Shown here in pieces: positions 44,101-55,900 of a stretch of 64,000 nucleotides of DNA; the stretch's first letter is position 1, and each line of letters begins with the position of its first letter. This stretch comes from Sphaerolaimus hirsutus (Eukaryota; Nematoda; Chromadorea; Monhysterida; Sphaerolaimidae): positions 1-64,000 of the forward strand of contig OZ038452.1 in the NCBI GenBank assembly GCA_964036195.1, read 5' to 3'. The translations under genes were made by a program, and so were the position numbers. Below the pieces are notes generated by a model that had not been told where the DNA came from, made no database searches, and saw nothing but the letters and a program-made list of their open reading frames with translations.

Positions 44101-46469
44101 ATCTGATTTTTTAAAATTTACTTTTTTTAACTTATTATTTAAAGAGAACAAACCGAAAACACTTTCGTCGCCAAATTCCTCCACTTCCGTATCCAAACCA
44201 CAAAGCTGGAACAATTCATTGCTGGTCCACTGGGGGTTCTCAAAGTTGTCGATTTCCTGAATGCAATCGTTGAGTGCCGATACCATATTGGAACCATTGT
44301 CGACAACATATGCAGTCACCTGAAGAATCGGGTTTGCATTACTGCACGGATTTAGACTCTCTCAGGGGTAGGATTGCTAGCAAATCACACCTCCAACAGG
44401 ATAGGTGAAAAAATTTGCACAAAAATGGACAAAAAGGTATAAAAATCAGAGATTTTTAGCAAAAATTGGGGTACAATTTCTAAAAATCGCTAGATAGCTG
44501 GCCCATTTCGGGGGGGGGGGGGGGGGTTCAGGGGATAGCAGCCAAAAATTTAGCTGCAGATATAGATAGATTACAGGCGAATCAGGGGGTAACCACCCCC
44601 CTCCACCCCCCCCCCCCATTGGAGACCCAGAATTAGTTATAGAAAACTGCCCAGAAAAACGGCACAGGTAAAAATGGCTAAATGCATACCATCTGATCCC
44701 CATATAATAAGTTACCTTTTTTTCATCCAGCCCATATTTTTCCAAAGTGTTGTTAATGGCTTCGCGAATGGCAAGTGCATTTTTTTCACCAACGATTTCT
44801 TGGCAACTGAGCATCTGAACTGACAACTGTCCTTTACCAGGATTCCACATTTGAGCCAAAATTCCGATGTATGAATGTACCAATCCTTTCTGACTCCAAA
44901 TATCGACAATTAAGGACAGCTGTAAAATGCAAAGGGTTCTAGCATCAATCTTTGAAATTTTGCTTTGAAGCAGTGTCACACAGGATTGCAGAAAACGTTT
45001 TATCAACAAACAAATTTACAGTTGATTACCGTATTTCTTCTAATAGAATGGCATACCTCCAACATAACGGCACCTCCAATAGAACGGCAGGTAAAAAGTT
45101 GACGAAATGCGCTCTTCTATTAGAAGAAATATGGTATCGCATTTTCAAATATTTCCACTGTATTTTAAATACATCTTTATGTTTTGCAATCTTTAAGCCA
45201 TGATAACAGTTTGCTACACTAGTTGACATTGACACAAATGTCAACTGGTTCTGATCACAATTCCAAGCTTGCATTTGAAGGTCATTTGTTGGCTCGCCAG
45301 CGAGCTTTGAATTGGGATCACAACCAGTTGACATTTGTGTGGATGTCAACTAGCATGTGTGGGCCAATAGAACGGGAAGTAAAAAGTTGACAAAAAATAG
45401 AACGGCGCTTTTCTATTAAAACAAATACAATATTACATTTCTTGAAAATTAAGAAAAATGAATGCTAACCAACCGATTCAGCCACGTTCAATTCGGCTCT
45501 CGTTTGATCCACCAAACTTTCGTACAGCTTTAGAATCGTTCCCTTGAGCTTATGACGATTCATTTGTCGAAATTGCGGGTTCAATTTAGAAATAACTCGT
45601 TGGAAATGCACAGATTCTACCAAAGAATGGGGCAACGACTGCACAGCAAAGAGCATCGCGATTTCTTGCTCGATTTCCACTTGTTTGGGACTGTTTACTG
45701 AATAGGGTAGCTGAAATGTTCAGGGATGACAGTGAAAATAGGGGCGAATTTTCTCAAAAATCGCTTCAGATATTAGGGACAGTAGCAAAGTATTTTGCCT
45801 TGCGATATATAGATAGTTGAGATTTCAAAATTCTGGGATCGAGAATGGGTCTTGGGATAAGGAGTGGGATCACTGAGTCCCAGAATTTTCTGGTATTCAG
45901 AATTGGGATCACGATCTGCCACAAAGTTCCTGCTATTATACCATGACTTACCGCCAAACTTTTCGCCTCGCTTCTCTGCTGCAAAAGTGCTCTGATATCA
46001 GGTTCTGTACTGCTTTGAGCATTTTGTGAAGCTTCCATAGCTTCTCGCGTTGCTTTGACAAAGCCCGTGTACGCAGTTTTGTGCTTTCGCCGCACATGTT
46101 TCACGAGGTTACCGGCACCACCTTTCAGCTGCAATGAAAGTTAACATATTAGTTTGCAAAGATTTGGTGACAATTTGATCGGAACCACATTGAATAAAAC
46201 TGTGCATTTTATCGATTTTATCCCTGTAGAAAGCAAAGCAAAAACACTGCACTCACCCATCTCTTACAATGCCTGCATTGATACTTTTCGCCAGCGGGAG
46301 TCTGCTGTTTGTCGACAAATTCGCGCCATATAAAACTATCGCCCAAACGTTTCGGATGCCCGTGCTCTAGCCTTTCATCCCCAGCTGGGATTTCAGCGGT
46401 GCCGGATGAATCATCCATTCCATCGTCGCTCTCGCGACTCGTTTCCACTTCGATTGTCTCCGCAGCCAT
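41122..46469 (-). CDS. hAT transposase (BED finger + hAT C-terminal dimerisation)
   Basis: Read from the right, exons give the usual hAT order. 46469-46259: ATG and an acidic N-terminus, then SFIWREFV...YQCRHCKRW. 46134-45950: NLVKHVRRKHK, which completes the BED zinc finger. About 45710-45465: LPHSLVESVHFQRVISKLNP. About 45000-44720: LSLIVDIWSQKGLVHSYIGI with the first catalytic Asp. 44319-44150: AYVVDNGSNMV. 43839-43582: LLHCFIHSLVLCL (CxxH motif) and TRWMV. Then 43312-43103, about 43020-42850, 42820-42590 and 42310-42190 (ATFLSPKKCGLLNLPF). Finally 41496-41122: WWNENKLNFPKLSNFAFKLLS with SSAAVERLFSAAAL. No frameshift was noticed, but each splice site was not proved, so activity is open. 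It would cut out and insert the element. Its introns carry other MITEs, which argues for some age. Confidence 0.85.
43873..44009. mobile_element. CTAGTTGACAT MITE, copy 1 (137 bp)
   Basis: Perfect outer inverted CTAGTTGACAT...ATGTCAACTAG with inner CCCAATTCAAAGCTTGC/GCAAGCTTTGAATTGGG. Lies in an intron of the hAT transposase gene. Confidence 0.75.
45029..45134. mobile_element. Small MITE, 106 bp
   Basis: Inverted CCGTATTTCTTCTAATAGAA and TTCTATTAGAAGAAATATGG flanked by TA on both sides, in an intron of the hAT transposase gene. Its TA|CCGTATTTC start resembles the longer CCGTATT family. Confidence 0.65.
45219..45353. mobile_element. CTAGTTGACAT MITE, copy 2 (135 bp)
   Basis: CTAGTTGACATTGACACAAA...GTGTGGATGTCAACTAG with inner AATTCCAAGCTTGC and AGCTTTGAATTGGG. 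Second copy within the same hAT gene; related half-copies lie near 24048 and 24771. Confidence 0.75.
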
Positions 46470-47570
46470 TTCGATTTGGTTGCGTTTTTTTTATTTTTAA
46501 AGCGCGCTACCCCCGCGTATCTTTTATATTCAACGGAACCACGTCTGTAAATACATAGCACTGTGGTCACTTTATAAATATCCCCCACATTGAATTTTCT
46601 GAAATACATTTTATGTACGCGTATGCTTTGAAAATGTACGCGTACGAGTGCGTACGGTACTTTTTTTAAAAGTATATGTAAACGTATTTACCGCGTACGC
46701 GCGTACGCGTATTTTTCGAGTAAACGTACGTACCTTTTAACAACTCTGCCTTGGCGTTGTCCATGTACAGCCGCAGCTGTAAAAAGAGGACAACGCTAAA
46801 AAACCCTCAAATTTCATGTCGTGAACATTTAAAAAACATAAAACTTCAAATTCAAACTCACAGGTCCCTTTAAATGCGTCGCCAAGTCGGCCTGGTCGTT
46901 GATGTCCTCCATCCACGGCGCAATAATGGTGTCCAGCACCTCTGCGAAGGTGGCGGACGTGATGTGGCTGCCGGCGGCGAAGAAGTGCAGGGGGCTGGCG
47001 CCAGTTTTGTGGATGGCGGCCAGGGTCATCACGGCCTGGCCGCCACTGACTGCTTGGTGCCGGCGCGTGATTTTGTCGGCGGCGTACTCGGACGGCAGCA
47101 GCCGCTCATACTGCCACACGCCGTCCGGGAAAACTTTCCAGCTGCAAGAGAATATTCATGTGCAATTTTTGACGCCAAAAAAACGGACTTTGATCATGAA
47201 AAAAAAATAGAAACCTATTGTATTAACTAACAATTTTTTGTCCAGGAAAATCCAGCGGCTGAAGTCCGTCTTGTTGGCATGTCGCTTGGCAAAACGACGG
47301 CGAAGTTGGCGATGTTCTGTACGCAGAACAACGCCACGGGGCTTCTTGTAAGCCCTGAAGCCCATGTTGACCAGGTAGCGGCGCACGGTGGACAGGGCGA
47401 AGTGGCGGCCATAGCGGCGGCCCAGCTCGTCGGCCACCTGCTGGCTAGACCAAGAGCGGTGGCTAGCCTGCAGGCGTTTCAGCGCCAGCTGCTGCTGCGG
47501 CGTCAAAGCACGGCGGCTGATGTAGGCGCAGGCGGACGGCGGCGTCGGCGCATAGCTGCAAGCCTGTCTA

Positions 47571-48651
47571 CGACCCCCCCTGACCCAAGATAGGGTGGGT
47601 CTGAAAAAAGGCACATTTTTCGATTTTTTTCGCTGTCGCCCCAAACACGCAAACTTTGAATGTCAATAACTGAGTTATTTCAGGGCCAATTTTGTTCATT
47701 TAACTTCTAAAATTAAGACAAATCTTTGGAGATTCCATTTTTGAGGTCATTTTGGTGATGTACAATTGCGGTCATATCGATTTGACCTAATTTCTGAATG
47801 CCAAATTTTGAGCAAATTTTGTATTTGAACATGCTATCATATACTTTAGACGACGAGAACTCATATAAAATAAAAATGAGTTCAACATCTCTTTCCAATC
47901 AAAAGTTATAGCGCATAAAACTTTCCCTCCCATCCACATAAATAACTGCATGAAGAACAAAGCATGCAACTTCAAAACTCCATATCTCAATCATTTCTCA
48001 GCCGATTTTCACCAACGAACACTTAAAATGATCAGAATGACATGGAGATATCATTTTTATTCCCAGATTATCTGTGTATTGTATAAGTTCTCCAGTACAA
48101 GAAAACAATGATAACTCTTGAATGAAATTATCATAATGAAAATTAATACAAATGAACTAATAATAAAAACAATATCCCCATGTTATTCTGATCATTTTAA
48201 GTGTTCGTTGGTGAAAATCGCCCGAGAAATGGTTGAGATATGGAGTTTTGAAGTTGCATGCTTTGTTCTTCATGCAGTTATTTATGTGGATGGGAGGGAA
48301 AGTTTGATGCGCTATAACGTTTGATTGGAAAGATATATTGAACTCATTTTAGTTTTATATGAGTTCTCGTTGTCTAAAGTATATGATAGCATGTTCAAAT
48401 AAAAAAATTGCTTAAAATTTGGCATTCATAAATTGGGTCAAATCGATATGACCGCAATTTTACATCACCAAAATGACCTCAAAAATGGAATCTCCAACGA
48501 GTTGTCTTAATTTTAGAAGTTAAATGAACAAAATTGGCTGTGAAATAACTGAGTTATTGACATTCGAAGTTTGTGTGTTTGGGGCGACAGCGAAAAAAAT
48601 CGAAAAATGTGCCTTTTTTCTGACCCACCCTATCTCGGGTCAGGGGGGTCG
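47571..48651. mobile_element. Giant palindromic (fold-back) element FB1, 1.08 kb
   Basis: Arms of about 500 bp are inverted around 48110. They begin CGACCCCCCCTGACCC and end GGGTCAGGGGGGTCG. TA flanks both ends (47569-47570, 48652-48653). Inside, words such as GAGATATGGAGTTTTGAAG are mirrored with a few mismatches. No gene can be coded because the arms repeat each other. It lies within the Tc1-like element just upstream of transposase exon A. Confidence 0.85.
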
Positions 48652-48976
48652 TAGAAAGTTGATTCCGATTTTCAATACCGCCCGACCTGAAAACTCGTTA
48701 AATTTTCGTCAAATTTCGCCAAGTGGTTGCAGCGTTATAGCCATGCGAACTTTGGCGGACCCCCCCCCCCCCAAAAAAAATGCTACCCAGAAAATCCCGT
48801 GCCTCCGTGCGGCGGCAAGGCGGCCCCCAGCGTTTGCACAATACCGATGTCCTTGGTGCCGGCGTCTGAGCGTCTGTTTTTTGTATTTTTTTTGTGCGCG
48901 CCCCCCTCCCCTCCCCGCTAACAGTATTTTGGTAACTATCACGTATTTCGGTCAGTGAAATGACAAACAAAAGGTA

Positions 48977-50115
48977 CCGTATTTCCTCGAAATACCCCCA
49001 GGGGGTTTATTTTTTCAGAGTGAAATTTTTGAGGGGGGTTAAACGAGGGGGTGGGGAGGGGTATTTCGAGGGGGGATATTTTTTCGCCAGAAATTTTTTT
49101 GAAATCACAGTACCAAATGGTTGTATGTAACGTACACCAACGTCGAAAAATGCAACAAAAACCGCCATGTATACGACTCTATAGGCTTAGATACAATTGT
49201 AGATGGTATAAAGTAGGGATGGCAAGCGCTTTTTTTCAAGCGCTTTTTTTAAAACGCCGCTTTTTAAAAAAAAAAGCGCAAGGGTCCCAGCGCGTTTTTT
49301 TAAAAAAAAGCGCTGGCAAAAATTTTAGTACTCATGCACTAGGTATTTTGCAAAAATTTTTGCGCGCAAGCGCATAATGTCACATGCAAATTGCCAAATT
49401 GGTGGTTGTTTTCATTGGTTTTGTAGCATTTTAGTGGCATTGCTCCTATTCCTGCATGGTATTATGTAATAATAAGTTGAGGAGATGTCAGTGTAGTAAA
49501 TAATATCCAGCCAATGTGCTTCCACTTTTTTACAGTGTGAAACATCACTGTCATGTATTAGCCATCTTATATAGCCAAATTTAAGCACTATTCCATGCCT
49601 AACTTCACTTGCAGTAAGAAACATTCAAAAACGGCAATATACATAATTATTCGACATAAAATTGGTATTTTTTTGGCAGAAATCAGCACTTATAATGCTA
49701 TCAGATGATTACATAGCCATTGTATGGTTATATATCATCACAAGTACTGTCACTTGTCTGATATACCTGTATATATTGACTCAGGACCATATTTGGGAGC
49801 TTTTTAGGTAACGTCTTGACAATTTTTGAAAAAAAGCGAAAAAAGTGTGTTTTTTTAAAAAAGCGCTTTTTTAAAAAAAAGCGGGGCCGTTAAAAAAAGT
49901 GCTTTTTTCCATCCCTAGTATAAAGTATGTTCTAAAGTAACACAGTCATTGTTATTAACGTCTGTTCTGCATTGCCCAGATCGCAAACCGTGGCTTTTGT
50001 CGTTTACGTTCTCTATACACTATATTTGGGGGGGTACTTTGAGCGTGAGTTTATAAACTCATAGTATCCATTTTGAGGGGGGTTTTTCGAGGGGGGGTAT
50101 ATCGAGGAAATACGG
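48977..50115. mobile_element. CCGTATT-family MITE with nested hAT MITE
   Basis: CCGTATTTCCTCGAAATACCC...GGTATATCGAGGAAATACGG flanked by TA (48975-48976, 50116-50117). G-rich words GGGGGGTTAAACGAGGGGG lie inside the ends. About 435 bp without the nested element at 49214. Confidence 0.75.
49214..49917. mobile_element. Non-autonomous hAT, 704 bp, perfect 8-bp TSD
   Basis: TAGGGATGGCAAGCGC...TTTTTTCCATCCCTA with GTATAAAG on both sides (49206-49213 and 49918-49925). The subterminal zones are GCGCTTTTTTT repeats in inverted orientation. Similar TTTTCCATCCCT ends occur near 57860 and 57955. Confidence 0.9.
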
Positions 50116-50259
50116 TAAATATAAAGGAACAACACTTTACATGTCCTTTGATACTTTTCATGTCATTTTACAGGGTCTTGGAGTGGCACCACCAGTCCGC
50201 ACCCTTCAAAATGACAAGTGAAAAATGATGCAAAAGTTTGTCGCATAATGTTTTTTGTA

Positions 50260-51705
50260 AACACCTTCCCGGTCAAGTAAGCCACCTATTTTTTTATTAC
50301 ACTTCGGAAGCTATATCTCAGGCTATGGTGGGGTTATAGAGCTGAAACTTTGTGAATATATTGTTGTAACATCCCTCTACTCTGCATCAATGTGGGGAGG
50401 CATGGCGACTCACTACAGGGTGGGTCGCCCTATATGCAGCAATTTTTTGCCAGGATTTCAGTGTCCCAAACAACTACACCACCCACTTGATTAGCTACAC
50501 TAAGCTGGCTGTATCTCCAGTTGCGGGAGTGGTAGAAAGCTAAAATTTTGGAGCTATCTTGGCAACACCCACCCCTACTATACTCCAGTAGGGCAGCTCC
50601 CGACAACCCAATACAGTTTGTGCCGCCTTGTATAAAGTTGTTGTTTTTAAAAAATGACTCAAGTGTCCCAAGCAAGTTCACCACCTAAACAAATTAAAAA
50701 TTTGTTTTGAGAACATACCTTCTATAAAAACTGAATCAGGTTTTAACCCTAGTTCTGCTAATTCAATTTTTTTTCCTTTGTTTAGCCACCCCCACCATAA
50801 ATGGCAGACCAAACATTTCCAGTCAAACCAATTTTTTGTTCCACACTTTAAAAGTTGGTTTACAAAGTTCAGCAGAAAAGTGTAAGGTTCAAAGTTACGT
50901 AAACAACATGACCTCCAAAATGGCGACATAATCAAATTTATTTGGGGTGAATTCTATGATGTCATAATGATGGCATTGCAGGAACAAAATTTTACAGAAT
51001 TTTCACTTTTTCATTCCACCCAAATAAATTTACTTATGTTGCCATTTTGGAGGTGATGTTGTTTAAGTAACTTTAAACCTTAGACCCTTTTCTACTGAAC
51101 TTTGTAAACCAACTTTTAAAGTGTGGAACAAAAAATTGGTTTAAAGTGAAATTTTTGGTCTGCCATTTATGGTGGGGGTGGCTAAACAAAGGAAAAAAAA
51201 TTAATTAGCAGAACTAGGGTTAAAACCTGATTCAGTTTTTAGAGAAGGTCTGTTCTCAAAACAAATTTTTAATTTGTTTAGGTGGTGAACTTGCTTGGGA
51301 CACTTGAGTCGTTTTTTAAAAAACAACAACTTTATACAAAGCGGCACAAACTGTAGTGGGTCGTCGGGAGCTGCCCTACTGGAGTATAGTACGGGTGGGT
51401 GTTGCCAAGATACCCCCAAAATTTTAGCTTTCTACCACCCCTGCAACTGGAGATACAGCCACTTTAGTGTAGCTAATCAAGTGGGTGGTGTACTTGTTTG
51501 GGACACTGAAATCCTGGCAAAAAATCTTTGCATATAGGGCGACCCACCCTGTAGTTGGCCGCCATGCCTCCCCCCATTGATGCAGAGTAGAGGGATGTTA
51601 CAACTATATATTCACAAAGTTTCAGCTCTATAACCCACCATAGCCCGAGATATAGCTTACGAAGTGAAATAAAAAAATGGTGGCTTACTTGACCGGGAAG
51701 GTGTT
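50260..51705. mobile_element. Giant palindromic (fold-back) element FB2, 1.45 kb
   Basis: Outer ends AACACCTTCCCGGTCAAGTA and TTACTTGACCGGGAAGGTGTT, flanked by TA (50258-50259, 51706-51707). Arms of about 700 bp meet near 50980. They contain CAGGGTGGGTCGCC and its mirror. Homologous in order to FB3 at 60828-61956. Minus and plus frames in the two arms mirror each other and are not genes. Confidence 0.85.
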
Positions 51706-51707
51706 TA

Positions 51708-52960
51708 TGTTATTTCATGCACAATCAATAAACACGATTGCCAAGTAAAAATGCCACGAAATGTTAACTAGCTGTTTTCTTGTACTTGATGCTCAACAAA
51801 TTTGCCTGCATTTATATTTAATGAATATAATGGCATTTTAATTTATATTTTATGAATGCAGAAGCAATGTCATGTCAACACATAACTCACTCATTTGAGT
51901 TTGACTCTGTTCACAAAAGAAAAATACCCATAACACCACAGAAGCGATGAAAAAGTCAATCAGAATATGGAGAATATTTACAGGTTTCACGGTAAAAATC
52001 TATAGATACACTGCTCTACGTATTCACAATCAATAAATGTAGATGCATCAATTGGTATGTATTATTTACAAATGTGCGCCATTGGCCAATTGTGCCAAAT
52101 CTGCAAGCGGACAAGAAAAGTGGTGAGTAACGTTATGTGATAAGTCAAGTGACAAGTAATTTATAAGTGACAAATGAGAAGTATTTATTTTAGTTTCTAA
52201 ATCTATTTGCCACAGTAAATATAATTATACTTAAAACTTTACTTATCACTGCCGCTATTCTTGTCGCTTCACTCCTGGTGACAGTCCCGCACCCTGTAAA
52301 GTGTAACACAAAGTGTCAAATCTTTTAAAAATTTCTCAATTGTCATGTAAAATGCAAAACGTCAAAAGTTCAGTAATAATATCTTCGACTTTTTTTGCAA
52401 GACATAACACACGGTGTCAATTCCGCAAGTGGACAAGTTTCAAGTAGAATCAAAAGTGACAAGTAAAACCACAATTCGCAAATAAAAACATCAACCCCTC
52501 AACATACCCCCACCCAAAACGACTGAGGCCTTCTGTGCATGTTTACCCGGTGTGCATGTAGACCCTAATTTTCACTCAAAATCGCTAATTTTCTTACCCT
52601 TTTTGTAGATTTTCACCTTCAAAATCACTAGTTTAAGTGTTTAATTGTCTATTTTATTCTAATATACCCATTTTTAGTAATTTTTCACTTACTTTTAGCG
52701 ATTTTTCAGCATTTTTTCTACATCTTGAAAAAGCCTATATATTGAACACAAGCGAACCCCCAAAGGACCCAAAACTTTTTTCCCCAGCTATTTATCCCTC
52801 CAGAGGACCGATTAGCCATCTATCCGACCCCCTGGAAGGTCAAAATCTAGAATACCCTTGACATGCACAGCGGGTAAACATGCACAGAGGCACAGGCCCC
52901 CCAAAACCACCAGCCCACTCACTTACGCATCAATTCACAAAGTCCAGTGTGCTAGTCAAG
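51708..52960. other. Downstream of WDR59 gene, non-coding
   Basis: AT-rich with repeated AAGTGACAAGTAA-like words. 52560-52860 belongs to a dispersed family also seen at 53800-53960 and, inverted, at 56150-56480 (AAAGCCTATATATTGAAC). A minus-strand AATAAA at 52658-52653, about 300 bp after the WDR59 stop, is a candidate poly(A) signal. Confidence 0.45.
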
Positions 52961-55900
52961 TCAAGCACACAGATGCGCAGGGGGTGCGCCGGCGGCGAGC
53001 AAACAAGTGCACAGACATCCGGCTGCGGGGCAGGTGTCCTGCTGCGCGTCCATGAACCACTGCGTCAAGTGCGCCAGGTGGCCCCCGTGGCCGCACTGCA
53101 GACACGCCCACGACAGACCTGTGTGAAGGGGTCACTTGTGATTGAGAATGTGTTTTGGTTTGGTAGTTGATAGGAAATTAGGGAGCCTCGAGATTTGTGG
53201 ATACATTAATAGCGTATTTGCTCGAATAATTCCAATGGGGAATTTTTTCCCGTCAGACTTTGTGAGGGGAAACTATTTTTTTTTTTTTGGGGGGGGGGGA
53301 ATTCATGAGCAGAATTATTATTTAGCGCAAAGTTTCAAGCATGTTTCTTTCAACTGATTCAACAATGTATGACTTATAAACACAATAATAAAATGTTATT
53401 TTGATTCAAATTGGACATAGCAAATATTTGCAAATTTTGCCACCCCCCCCCCCCCCACAATTGGGCGACCTTTGACAGTGCGCTGGCACAGGACGCACAG
53501 AGCGGCGGTGCGGTGGCACTGGCGGCACACGGAGCCCAGCGCCGCGCCGCTGTCGCGTTGGAAACTGGCCGCCGGGCCGCACCACGCGCAGTGCCATGCT
53601 AGCGCTGCAGGGGGGGGGGGGGGGTTGGTTAGGTGGATTGGGGCTGGGGGAATAGTTTCTTATCTGCAATTTTTTACACTTGGCTTTTGAATGGGAAATG
53701 CTCCACGTTTGAGGTTAATTGGGGATTTTTGATAGTGAAGCTGGAACTGTTAATACTGATATATTTACGAAAATGTTTTCCAATGAATAGTATAAATTTT
53801 AACTCAAAATCGCTAATTTCGTGCCCCTCTTGCATATTTCCACATTCAAAACGGCTATTTATCATTGGCTATATTTTTTGCCTATTTATGCATTCTATTT
53901 CGAAAAGATATATATAAAACCCTCCCAAACCCCGTAAAAATTTATCAAACTCCCGAAAATTGATCGAGTCTCAAAATCCAGGAACCCCCAGAAATGGTGG
54001 CCAAATTCCACCACAGTCAACCCGCATCCGTTCAAAACGTGGACAAGAACACGGACCGGGGGCGAGCTGGTGCTGCGGCGGCTGGCAGTGCTTCCTGACG
54101 AGCGCCGCGTGCGTGTGCATCCGCCACGAGTCGAGCACGTCGGCGTAGAGCGCGGCCGCCATGGCCGGCTTGTCGGTGGCCGCCGGCAGCTCCGCCCCGC
54201 CGCCCAGGTGGCCCGCCAGCTGCAGGCTGCCCGCAGACGTGCCCGCCTCCGTGCCGCTGCTCGGCGCCGCCGACGCCACCGACACGCTCGGCTGGAGGGG
54301 GGCGGGAGGGCAGTTGGGGTGATGTATGGTCAGTTTGAAGAAAATTGGAAGATAAGGAATTCAGCCGCCGGAAAACGGGAAAATAAATTTGAGGTGTCTT
54401 AATTCTAAAAGTCGACAAGTCCACAAAATGCGATTTTGAGTAAATCGCATTTTAAGTTTAGACCCAATTCCAGGCCCGTGGTGCCTGTCCAATTTGGCTC
54501 TCTCATGCTTTCCATTAAGTGCCATATGTTGACAATAAAGTGTCACATTTTCAGCCCATAATCTCAACGTATATGTGAAAAATGGGGTGTCCATAAAATT
54601 CCATTCGGTCAGAGCAAAACTGTTTCGAGGAGGGAAATGGACTTGTCGCCTTCTTGCACGCGAGAACATTTTTGTTCCCGGGGAAGCCGAGGCTGCCTTA
54701 TGGGAAAATAATGGACTTGTCGCCTTCTAGAAATCGGTTTCCACAGTGGACTTATCACATTTCTTGCGTTTTTTTTCCATAAAAAAGGAAGCGGAGGATG
54801 GACTTGTCGACTTTTGGCCCAAAACTAAGTGGACTTGTCGACTTCTTGCCCAAACTTTTTGCATTTTTCCCCAAAAATGTCAAATTTGGCACGTTGCCAT
54901 ATGGGCATGTGAGGTCAAAAAATTTATGGAAAATGATGAAAAATGTGCAGAAGTAGCCCCAGATGACGTTTCCGGGCCTAACTCGAAATTTTTCATATTT
55001 TGGACTTGTCGACTTTTAGAATTGGACGCCTCATTTGATTTCAGCTGACGGAAAATGAGAAACGCTCACTGCCGAGAATATGATTCGTTCTGAATATGAA
55101 TTTTTGGGCGTTTTGGATGCGTAACGTTATATTGAATGGATCACACGATTTTCAAAAAAGAATGCTCCCACATTTTGGTGAATGAAGTGGTCACGTAAGA
55201 AATAACGCATCAAATTAACAGCAAAAAACTGAATGACAAGAACGTTTTGCCGTCCATTATTTACCTGCGATATGGTTAATTGATTTGAATTCAAGTTCGT
55301 TTGCTACACTTTCCAAGCAACTTTCCTACACAGAAGTGAACGCACACTGAGACTGTGCTCGACGACGGCGTTGAGCTGCAAGCTGGTGGCCGGCGCCGCC
55401 AGCAGCGACGACCCGAACAGACTGTTGCTGCGCCGCCGGCTCACCCCCGCTGCCAGATCGACCGACTGGGTGCGCTATTTCAAAATTATTTTAGAATCTC
55501 TTGCCGACCCTTGCGTTTTTCAAAATGAAATTTTTTAAAGCGTTTGAAAAAGTGATGGCAGTCCCTATCACACACGCAGTTTCTCATTATAAATAACGCA
55601 TGCGCGTGGGCGGAGCCGAACGGTTAACACGCGATCAATGCGACTGCACACAGAAAAGTTTGCATGTCCTTTAAATAAACGACTGACACTGGCATTGCGG
55701 CCGGGGGGCGGGGCAGCGGGGGGTGCCGCGGGCGTGACGAGCGGCGCGTGCGGCAGTTCCGCAGCCATGGCCAGCGAAGAGGGCGGCCGCGCGCCCGATG
55801 ACCACCGCAGTCTGCGCCGCGACGCTCATTTTACACGAGTACATTTCACACCAGACCTATCTTAGACTAAAAATTTGGTAAACCCATAAATCAACTTTAA

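Larger units (their letters stand above)
40743..46748 (-). mobile_element. Full-length hAT transposon, 6.0 kb
   Basis: TIRs CAGAGTTGTTAGAA (40743) and TTTTAACAACTCTG (ending 46748). The flanking 8-mer CCTTGGCG is perfect on both sides (40735-40742 and 46749-46756), the 8-bp duplication typical of hAT elements. The subterminal regions have inverted ACGTAC/AAGTATATGTAAACGTA words. It contains a minus-strand transposase gene with BED finger and hAT dimerisation domain. Smaller MITEs lie in its introns. Confidence 0.95.
40448..47555 (-). pseudogene. IS630-Tc1-mariner transposase, split by hAT insertion
   Basis: Three exons on the minus strand. Exon A, 47555-47232, encodes a helix-turn-helix region (LTPQQQLALKRLQ..., STVRRYLVNMGF) and the first catalytic Asp in IFLDKKF. 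Exon B, 47141-46862, encodes VWQYERLLP...VMTLAAIHKTG...LHFF. Exon C starts at 46776 with LRLYMDNAK (second Asp), is cut at 46749 by the hAT, and resumes at 40742 to end with TGA at 40448; this part holds SPDLNPIEPIWG with the Glu. Phases match at GTTAGT/TTGCAG and GTGAGT/TTACAG. With one copy of the target duplication removed, 36 residues lie between the second Asp and the Glu, i.e. a DD36E spacing. The enzyme would cut and join DNA at TA sites. The hAT makes it inactive. The N-terminal start is unclear because the fold-back lies just upstream of exon A. Confidence 0.85.
39828..48798. mobile_element. Tc1/mariner-like element, invaded by a hAT and a fold-back
   Basis: Long terminal inverted repeats: GGGATTTTCTGGGTAGCATTTT, TCCGCCAAAGTTCGCA and CAACCACTTGGCGAAATTTG in order at 39828-39970 recur inverted at 48655-48798. 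Between them lies a minus-strand transposase gene of the IS630-Tc1-mariner type. Without the hAT (6.0 kb plus an 8-bp duplication) and the fold-back (1.08 kb plus TA) it would be about 1.9 kb, a usual size for this superfamily. No clear TA duplication was found at the outer borders. Confidence 0.75.

Noticed and set aside
47156..47644. 162-codon frame starting MGRQRKKSKNVPFFR
   Set aside because: Its first 24 or so codons are fold-back FB1 sequence. The real transposase exon starts after the acceptor at 47555.
48727..48921. Plus-strand SLVPASERLFF, resembling a hAT dimerisation motif
   Set aside because: Too short and without the surrounding conserved residues; lies at the flank of the Tc1-like element.
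50430..51537. Frames of 80-85 codons in both arms of FB2
   Set aside because: They are mirror images of each other in a palindrome and contain no domain.
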